12,526 nt of DNA from an uncultured Gammaproteobacteria bacterium (lineage in GTDB: Bacteria > Pseudomonadota > Gammaproteobacteria > Pseudomonadales > Azotimanducaceae_A). Each line of letters opens with the position of its first letter. Position 1 is the first letter of the stretch. Of this stretch, positions 7,560-12,526 are shown one piece after another. The stretch lies in contig CAJWZG010000057.1 in NCBI GenBank assembly GCA_913049565.1, forward strand, positions 1 to 12,526, written 5' to 3'. Under the pieces are notes generated by a model, which did no database searches, was not told the origin of the DNA, and saw only the letters and a program-made list of their open reading frames with translations. The position numbers and the translations under genes were made by a program.

Positions 7560-9179
7560 ATGAAACAAAGTCTTTCCATAAAACTGGGGCAACAGTTAAA
7601 GATGACCCCGCAGCTGCAACAAGCTATACGCTTGCTGCAGTTGAGCACATTGGAACTCGAACAGGAAATTCAGGACAACATTGAAGCCAATCCTATGCTT
7701 GAGTCAGAGGATGACTGGTCTGAATCGTCAGATCACGAAACTGACGGAGCACAGCAAGAACAGCAGGACATCGACCAAGTTCACGATACCTCGGACTCGT
7801 TGACAAACGAAACACGCAGCGACTTCGATGACAGTTTCGCTGAGGCCGAATCAGATAACTCCGACCTGCCCGATGCCTTCGGTGAAGAAATGATCTCCAA
7901 TAATGTTACAGACGTCTCCATGGACGGAATTGCAGAATCTGAGGTGAGTGATCAACTGCAAGAGCCCTTGGCGGACGATATCCCGGTAGATTCAAATTGG
8001 GACGACGTCTATCCACAGTCGCCGACAGGCTCTTCTGGCGACAGTGACTACGATGTTGGCAGCAACGACAGCGCGGAGGAGACCCTCGAAAGCCATCTGC
8101 TTTGGCAGCTGAATCTGACGCCGATGGCGCAATCTGATCGTGTCATCGCCCTAGCAATTATTGACGAAATCACTCAAGACGGGTTGTTGGGCACTTCGCT
8201 ACAAGACATTTGCACAACCCTTGCTAACAACGCCGAAACCACCGACATGCTGCCCACCGAGGAAGAGGTAGAGCAGATTCTCCATAGAATTCAGAACTTC
8301 GACCCCGTAGGGGTTGGGGCAAGAGATCTGCGAGAGTGCCTACTTCTGCAACTTGCACAACTTGATGAAGATACGCCATGGCTGAACGAAGCGACGTTAC
8401 TGGTCAGCGAACACCTGGATATTCTTGGCAGCAAGGATTTTTCAGCATTAGTGCGCCAAACACAGTTAAGTGAGTCTGAGCTCAGCCACGTTGTTGCACT
8501 GATCCGCACTCTTCAACCGAGGCCGGGTACGGCACTATTAGAAGAAAATGGCGATTACGAAATACCCGACGTACTCGTCCGGAAACATAAAGGGGCTTGG
8601 CTAGTCGAATTGAACCCCGAAACCCTACCAAAAGTCCGCATCAACAACGCTTATGCCGGCTTGATCAAGAGTATTCCCTCTGGGCCAGACAAAGACTATC
8701 TCAGAGACAATTTGCAAGAAGCCAAATGGTTTTTGAAAAGCCTGCAAACGCGTCATGACACACTACTCAAAGTGGCTTCTAAGATCGTTGAGGTGCAGAA
8801 AGATTTTCTCGAGCATGGGCCTGAAGCAATGAAACCCCTCATCTTGGCCGATATTGCTGAGCAGGTGGATCTTCACGAGTCGACGATTTCAAGAGTGACG
8901 AATAGAAAGTATCTCGCGACGCCGAAAGGTCTCTTTGAGCTGAAATACTTTTTTTCCTCTCATGTTGGCACTTCTACAGGAGGCGAAGTTTCCAGTACGG
9001 CGATTAGAGCACTAATTCGCAAAGTCACTGCGGAAGAAAATCCTCGCAAACCGTTGAGTGATAGTAAAATCGCAGCAATACTCGCGGAGCAAGATATCAA
9101 TGTGGCGCGCCGTACCGTGGCGAAATACCGAGAGTCATTGTCAATACCGCCATCCAACGAGAGGAAACAGTTAGTCTAA
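7560..9179 (+). CDS. rpoN: RNA polymerase sigma-54 factor
   Basis: Sigma-54 directs RNA polymerase to -24/-12 promoters and needs AAA+ activators (NtrC type) for open-complex formation. Region I (1-47) is the classic Gln/Leu-rich activator-response segment (QQLKMTPQLQQAIRLLQL ... IEANPMLE). Region II (about 48-175) is unusually long and acidic. The core-binding domain follows (about 175-370; NFDPVGVGARDLREC, LQPRPG). Then come the -12 helix-turn-helix region (LADIAEQVDLHESTISRVTNRKY, 428-451, written here in parts: LADIAEQVDLHE then STISRVTNRKY) and the RpoN box ARRTVAKYRE at 516-525. At 539 residues it is longer than E. coli RpoN (477), mainly because of region II. It starts 143 bp after lptB and is followed by hpf, ptsN and rapZ in the standard rpoN cluster. 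No strong Shine-Dalgarno is seen. Confidence 0.98.
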   Translation: MKQSLSIKLGQQLKMTPQLQQAIRLLQLSTLELEQEIQDNIEANPMLESEDDWSESSDHETDGAQQEQQDIDQVHDTSDSLTNETRSDFDDSFAEAESDNSDLPDAFGEEMISNNVTDVSMDGIAESEVSDQLQEPLADDIPVDSNWDDVYPQSPTGSSGDSDYDVGSNDSAEETLESHLLWQLNLTPMAQSDRVIALAIIDEITQDGLLGTSLQDICTTLANNAETTDMLPTEEEVEQILHRIQNFDPVGVGARDLRECLLLQLAQLDEDTPWLNEATLLVSEHLDILGSKDFSALVRQTQLSESELSHVVALIRTLQPRPGTALLEENGDYEIPDVLVRKHKGAWLVELNPETLPKVRINNAYAGLIKSIPSGPDKDYLRDNLQEAKWFLKSLQTRHDTLLKVASKIVEVQKDFLEHGPEAMKPLILADIAEQVDLHESTISRVTNRKYLATPKGLFELKYFFSSHVGTSTGGEVSSTAIRALIRKVTAEENPRKPLSDSKIAAILAEQDINVARRTVAKYRESLSIPPSNERKQLV

Positions 9180-9224
9180 CTTGCGCTTACAGCGTCACGC
9201 GTACTTTGCCTATCCTAGTCCATT

Positions 9225-9230
9225 AAGGAG
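9225..9230 (+). promoter_or_regulatory. Strong ribosome binding site of hpf
   Basis: AAGGAG, 6 bp before the hpf ATG, is the best Shine-Dalgarno in the window. It suggests that hpf is translated much more efficiently than rpoN or ptsN on a shared message. Confidence 0.75.
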
Positions 9231-9236
9231 AAGTTT

Positions 9237-9563
9237 ATGCAACTCGACATCACAGGCCATCAAATCGATCTCACCGAAGCCCTGCAGCACTTCGTTAGAG
9301 AAAAAATGCGCAAACTAGAGCGCCACAGCGACGTCATAACGCACATGCATGTAGTACTCAATATTGAAAAACACAGCCATCAGGCAGAAGCTACCGCTCA
9401 TGTACCCGGGGCTGAGCTATTCGCTAACGCAAACGCTGACGATATGTACGCAGCGATTGATCGGCTGTCTGACAGGATGGATCGACAGTTGCTGAAGCAC
9501 AAAGAAAAATCAGTTGCTCGCCACAATGGTAGTCACCAACGGGCGTCAAGACATACGACTTGA
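9237..9563 (+). CDS. hpf: Short ribosome hibernation promoting factor
   Basis: A short HPF/YfiA-family protein that binds the 30S decoding region and, in E. coli with RMF, stabilises inactive 100S ribosome dimers in stationary phase. The 108 residues show the family fold: MQLDITGHQIDLTEALQHFVREKMRKLERH at the N-terminus (given here as MQLDITGHQIDLTEAL then QHFVREKMRKLERH), a basic ribosome-facing helix, the central strand VLNIEKHSHQAEATAHV, and DDMYAAIDRLSDRMDRQLLKHKEK. The C-terminal tail is rich in His, Arg and Ser (about residues 92-108). There is no long C-terminal dimerisation domain, so it is not the long-form HPF. The start is fixed by AAGGAG. It sits 57 bp after rpoN, the conserved order in this phylum. 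Confidence 0.96.
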   Translation: MQLDITGHQIDLTEALQHFVREKMRKLERHSDVITHMHVVLNIEKHSHQAEATAHVPGAELFANANADDMYAAIDRLSDRMDRQLLKHKEKSVARHNGSHQRASRHTT

Positions 9564-9590
9564 CTAGTTTGTAGTTGGCGGGGCAGCGGC

Positions 9591-9619
9591 ATGCTTTTTT
9601 GCATTTGCATCCAAAGCAT
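9591..9619 (+). other. Inverted repeat in the hpf-ptsN gap
   Basis: ATGCTTT (9591-9597) pairs with AAAGCAT (9613-9619) across a 15 nt loop. The stem has seven pairs, of which two are G-C, and no T-tract follows, so it is not a standard terminator. The T-run sits in the 5' arm and loop. Confidence 0.3.
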
Positions 9620-9638
9620 CGCACCAAGTTCTAGTCCG

Positions 9639-9655
9639 GCGCCGCCCTACGGCGC
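9639..9655 (+). other. GC-rich hairpin upstream of ptsN
   Basis: GCGCCG (9639-9644) pairs perfectly with CGGCGC (9650-9655) around a CCCTA loop. It is a stable 6 bp all-GC stem ending 48 bp before the ptsN ATG. It has no following T-run. It may be an RNA processing or stability element separating hpf from ptsN, but no function can be read from sequence alone. Confidence 0.4.
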
Positions 9656-9703
9656 GTCAGGCATTATGAAAATTTAGTGGGCACTCAACGAGATTTTGTG
9701 GGC

Positions 9704-10213
9704 ATGAGCGAAGTATTTACTATCGACAATTTGATCCAACCTGCGTCAGTCCATTGCGGCTGCCAAGTTGGTAGTCGCAAACGCTTGTTTCAAGCTATTG
9801 CTAAAGACCTGGTTGATCCAGCCTTGGCCGAAGATGAAGAGGCCATTGATCAGATTTTCGACGCCTTAGTTGAACGAGAGCGCTTGGGCAGCACAGCCCT
9901 TGGCGCAGGAGTGGCGATTCCCCACTGCCGAACCGACCGGCAAGAAATCTTCGGGGCCTTCTACACGCTAGCTCAGCCAGTTGATTTTGAAGCGCCGGAC
10001 AACCTGCCAGTAGACCTAGTTTTTGTGTTACTCGTGCCTCGAGACGAAAAGAAAGCTCATATCTTGGCGCTGCAAAGATTGGCAGGGCTGTTCTCAAATC
10101 CGTCTAACCTGGCGTTGCTTCGCCAAGCAAACTCAGATGAGGCACTGCATGCTCTTTTGCTTGAAATAGATGCTGGACTAACCTCAAACGACGCCGATCG
10201 AAAATTCGCATGA
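9704..10213 (+). CDS. ptsN: Nitrogen PTS regulatory protein EIIA-Ntr
   Basis: The phosphate-accepting end of the PTS(Ntr) chain PtsP-NPr-EIIA-Ntr. It regulates targets such as potassium transport and sensor kinases instead of transporting sugar. The PTS EIIA type 2 domain fills the 169-residue protein. The phosphorylated His74 lies in LGAGVAIPHCRTD, equivalent to His73 of E. coli. ERERLGSTALG just before it and LVPRDEKKAHILALQRLAGLF after it are also characteristic. I place the start at ATG 9704, which begins MSEVFTIDNLI at the usual family position; the frame is open back to GTG 9677. No clear ribosome binding site is seen. The stop overlaps the rapZ start as ATGA. The upstream partner NPr is two genes on; PtsP is not in the window. 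Confidence 0.96.
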   Translation: MSEVFTIDNLIQPASVHCGCQVGSRKRLFQAIAKDLVDPALAEDEEAIDQIFDALVERERLGSTALGAGVAIPHCRTDRQEIFGAFYTLAQPVDFEAPDNLPVDLVFVLLVPRDEKKAHILALQRLAGLFSNPSNLALLRQANSDEALHALLLEIDAGLTSNDADRKFA

Positions 10214-11067
10214 AACTCATTATCGTCAGTGGTCGCTCTGGTTCTGGTAAATCGACTGCTCTGCGCACTCTGGAAGACGCGGGATATCATTGTGTGGACA
10301 ACCTACCCGTTGGGCTCTTGAGCGATCTTGTGAGCCGCTACGCGAACGCTTTCCCCGGAGCGATCTCCAAAATCGCCGTCTGTATCGATGCGCGCAGCCC
10401 TGGCCTTGAGGAGTTTCCTGAGTTGCTGATAGAGCTGCGGCAGCAGGGCGTCGACACGCAGGTTCTGTATCTGGACGCCCTGAGCCCTACCCTAGTCAAA
10501 CGTTTTAGCGAAACCCGCCGAAGGCATCCGCTTACCGGTGCGGATATCGATCTGCGTGAGGCCATCGATAAAGAGGCTGCAATACTTGCGAGCGTTGCTG
10601 ATCTCGCTAGTTTGACTATCGACACGACGAAGATTTCCTCAAAGAACCTAAGTGAACAGGTCGTCAATCGTGTACTTGAAAATGAGGGCGCCTCAATTAG
10701 TTTGTTGTTTCGTTCGTTTGGATTCAAACATGGGATACCCGTGGATACCGATTTCGTTTTTGACTTGCGGTGCCTGCCGAACCCTCACTGGCAACCAATG
10801 CTGAGGCCACTGAGTGGCTTACATGAGGAAGTGGCAAAGTACCTAGAATCCAAGAGCCTCGTGAATGAAATGTTTGCAGACATCGCAAACTACTTAGAAA
10901 GCTGGATACCCCGCTTTGCCGACAATGACCGGGTTTACCTCACGATCGGCATTGGATGTACGGGCGGTCAACATCGCAGCGTTTATATGGCCGACCGCCT
11001 AACGAATCATTTCGCTGCTAGTTTTGATCAAGTACTCGTGCGACATCGCGAGCTCGACCCTCATTAG
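10210..11067 (+). CDS. rapZ: RNase adapter / nucleotide-binding protein RapZ
   Basis: A 285-residue YvcJ/RapZ-family protein. The N-terminal P-loop domain has Walker A GRSGSGKST (8-16) and the VDNLPVGLL motif (29-37). The C-terminal domain carries LFRSFGFKHGIPVDTDFVFD, split here as LFRSFGFKHG and IPVDTDFVFD, then DLRCLPNPHW, and the CTGGQHRSVYMADRL signature starting at Cys250. In E. coli RapZ binds glucosamine-6-phosphate and delivers the sRNA GlmZ to RNase E, tuning glmS. GlmY/GlmZ are known from Enterobacterales, so the RNA target here is unknown. The protein ends VRHRELDPH and lacks the Lys/Arg-rich tail that E. coli RapZ uses for RNA binding. It overlaps ptsN by ATGA and is followed by npr after 36 bp. 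Confidence 0.96.
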   Translation: MKLIIVSGRSGSGKSTALRTLEDAGYHCVDNLPVGLLSDLVSRYANAFPGAISKIAVCIDARSPGLEEFPELLIELRQQGVDTQVLYLDALSPTLVKRFSETRRRHPLTGADIDLREAIDKEAAILASVADLASLTIDTTKISSKNLSEQVVNRVLENEGASISLLFRSFGFKHGIPVDTDFVFDLRCLPNPHWQPMLRPLSGLHEEVAKYLESKSLVNEMFADIANYLESWIPRFADNDRVYLTIGIGCTGGQHRSVYMADRLTNHFAASFDQVLVRHRELDPH

Positions 11068-11103
11068 CTAAATTTCAGCTGAATCCACTTTCTAACAAGT
11101 GTT

Positions 11104-11382
11104 ATGCGAAAAACCAACCTTACTATCGTTAACCCACTTGGCTTACACGCCAGAGCAGCGTCTAAATTGGTGGATACCGCCAAAAATTTCGCTGCCAATT
11201 CCCTACTAGTCAACGCCGATGGTGTCGAGGCGGACGCAAAGCGCATTATGAGTCTGCTGCTGCTTGGTGCGCCGGTAGGTAGCCAGATTCAGCTTCTCGT
11301 CGAGGGCGAAGACGAGGAAGCAGCTTTCGCTGCATTGATTGAACTAATAGAGGCCGGATTCAACGAAATGGATGAGACATGA
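11104..11382 (+). CDS. ptsO: Phosphocarrier protein NPr (HPr-like)
   Basis: A 92-residue HPr-fold protein that relays phosphate from PtsP to EIIA-Ntr in the nitrogen PTS. The active-site motif NPLGLHARAASKLV carries the phosphorylated His15, followed by Arg17. KRIMSLLLLGAPVGSQIQL corresponds to the helix 2 region, where sugar-type HPr proteins carry their regulatory serine. Its position three genes behind rpoN, next to ptsN and rapZ, supports NPr over a sugar-PTS HPr. The C-terminal half is acidic (EGEDEEAAF ... FNEMDET). The ATG has only a weak purine stretch ahead. The stop overlaps the mgtE ATG (ATGA), so the channel gene is probably translated with it. The same gene is called npr in E. 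coli. Confidence 0.95.
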   Translation: MRKTNLTIVNPLGLHARAASKLVDTAKNFAANSLLVNADGVEADAKRIMSLLLLGAPVGSQIQLLVEGEDEEAAFAALIELIEAGFNEMDET

Positions 11383-12526
11383 CCTCGGATCAGCAGCGTT
11401 TCGAGGAGATACTCGAAAGTATCAGTCGTGGCAGCACGTCAGATATCAAAGTATCCCTGGCCTCTCTGCGTCCAAGCGAAATTGCAGGCACGCTTAAAGC
11501 CAATCACCCTGAAACCCGGCGAATCATCTGGGGGTTAATCGACGAGGAAAACCGCAGCCAAACACTACAGCATCTGCACGATGACGTGCGTGCGGAATTC
11601 TTAGAGGCCATGGACACCGCACAATTGGTGTCTATCGCGGAAGATCTCGATACCGACGATTTTGCAGATATTCTTCAACAGTTACCTGAAACGATTTCCG
11701 CACAGGTACTGGAGAGCCTTAGCGGCGCTGACCGCGCTCGATTGGAATCAGTACTCTCATACGCTGAGGACAGTGCTGGCGGGCTTATGAACACGGATAC
11801 AATTACGGTCCGGCCTAGGCATACGGCGGAATTGGTTTTGAGGTACCTGCGACTGCGCCGTGATTTGCCTGCAACCACGGATACACTCATTGTCGTTAAC
11901 AGCCGAGACGAATATCTCGGCGTGCTGCCGATAACGAAATTGCTGACTGCCAACCCATCGGTCACGGTTCGAGAGATCATGAACAGCGAAGAACCCGCGA
12001 TTCACGTGAACACATCGGATACCGAGGTGGCGCGATTGTTTTCCGAACATGACCTGATATCAGCGCCAGTGGTCGATGACGCAGATTGTCTTGTAGGAAG
12101 AATTACAATCGACGATGTCGTAGACGTCATTATTGAAGATGCAGAAGAGGCCGTTCTCGGGCCTGCAGGCCTACTGGTCGACGAGGACACTTTTGCGCCC
12201 GTTCGTCGGGCAGTGCGCCGACGCGCACTTTGGTTAGGCATCAATCTTGTCACGGCTCTTATGGCGGCCGTTGTGATCAGCCTTTTTGAAGAAACCATTA
12301 TAAAAGTTGTTGCCTTAGCGGTATTGATGCCTGTCGTTGCGAGCATGGGCGGCATTGCAGGCACGCAAACGCTCACGTTAGTCATTCGCGGTCAGGCTAC
12401 CGGTCAACTCGCCAGAAGAAATTTGCTGTGGCTACTCAACCGCGAGTTTTTCGTAGCCAGTCTCAACGGTATCTTGTGGGCTTCGGTGGTTGCTCTGGGA
12501 GCTGCCTATATTTTTAAAGACTCCAT
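11379..12526 (+). CDS. mgtE: Magnesium transporter MgtE, 3' end missing
   Basis: A Mg2+-gated magnesium channel of the inner membrane. The frame runs from the ATG overlapping the ptsO stop to the window edge without a stop: 382 complete codons of an expected 450 or so. The helical MgtE N-domain (about 1-135) ends in YAEDSAGGLM. Two CBS domains follow (about 137-195 and 198-258; IMNSEEPAIHV, SAPVVDDADCLVGRITIDDVVDVI, the latter read as SAPVVDDADCLVG then RITIDDVVDVI). A plug-like helix with RRAVRRRALW comes next, then the first membrane helices from about residue 283. MPVVASMGGIAGTQTLTLVIRG (317-338) matches the pore-region signature, with Ile where many MgtE proteins have Asn (GGNAG). The later helices that complete the pore are beyond the window. 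Coupling to the PTS(Ntr) genes suggests co-expression. Confidence 0.96.
   Translation, partial: MTSDQQRFEEILESISRGSTSDIKVSLASLRPSEIAGTLKANHPETRRIIWGLIDEENRSQTLQHLHDDVRAEFLEAMDTAQLVSIAEDLDTDDFADILQQLPETISAQVLESLSGADRARLESVLSYAEDSAGGLMNTDTITVRPRHTAELVLRYLRLRRDLPATTDTLIVVNSRDEYLGVLPITKLLTANPSVTVREIMNSEEPAIHVNTSDTEVARLFSEHDLISAPVVDDADCLVGRITIDDVVDVIIEDAEEAVLGPAGLLVDEDTFAPVRRAVRRRALWLGINLVTALMAAVVISLFEETIIKVVALAVLMPVVASMGGIAGTQTLTLVIRGQATGQLARRNLLWLLNREFFVASLNGILWASVVALGAAYIFKDS

Noticed and set aside
12343..12370. MgtE GGIAG in place of GGNAG as a loss of function
   Set aside because: From memory, Ile occurs at this position in other gammaproteobacterial MgtE proteins, so it is probably normal for the lineage.

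Overview
This window is a core-genome housekeeping locus of a gammaproteobacterium: the murA/his region next to the Lpt–rpoN–PTS(Ntr) cluster. Gene content and order resemble Pseudomonas and marine Cellvibrionales/Halieaceae-type bacteria more than Enterobacterales. The reasons are hisG-hisD-hisC directly behind murA, a short-form HisG, and mgtE behind the NPr gene. The genus cannot be fixed from the sequence alone.

Left arm (about 1-3528, minus strand). Read in the direction of transcription, the order is ibaG (BolA family), murA (peptidoglycan precursor synthesis), hisG and hisD (histidine biosynthesis), then the first 17 codons of what is probably hisC, cut by the window edge. Gaps are 6, 26 and 5 bp, and hisD/hisC overlap as ATGA, so this looks like one transcript.

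Centre (3529-3944). A 416 bp divergent intergenic region separates the two arms. I see no convincing gene in it. It holds a near-perfect 15 bp direct repeat. In E. coli and Pseudomonas this position carries the mla phospholipid-transport genes, which are absent here.

Right arm (3945-12526, plus strand). The order is a YrbG-type CaCA cation antiporter, kdsC, lptC, lptA and lptB (Kdo synthesis and LPS export), rpoN (sigma-54), hpf (ribosome hibernation), ptsN, rapZ and npr/ptsO (nitrogen PTS and its RNase adaptor neighbour), and the first 382 codons of mgtE (Mg2+ channel), cut by the window edge. Genes are tightly packed, with ATGA overlaps at lptA/lptB, ptsN/rapZ and npr/mgtE and an 11 bp overlap at lptC/lptA. 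Only two larger gaps occur (143 bp before rpoN, 140 bp before ptsN). kdsD, usual just before kdsC, is missing.

Together the genes cover envelope building (MurA, KdsC, LptABC), histidine synthesis, sigma-54 and PTS(Ntr) regulation, ribosome hibernation and cation homeostasis. No mobile element, CRISPR array, tRNA, rRNA or defence system was seen. I found no clear new biological system. The points worth a second look are the lost mla/kdsD genes, the orphan intergenic region with its repeat, an IbaG lacking a conserved loop histidine, a RapZ without the basic tail known from E. coli, and a long, extremely acidic sigma-54 region II.
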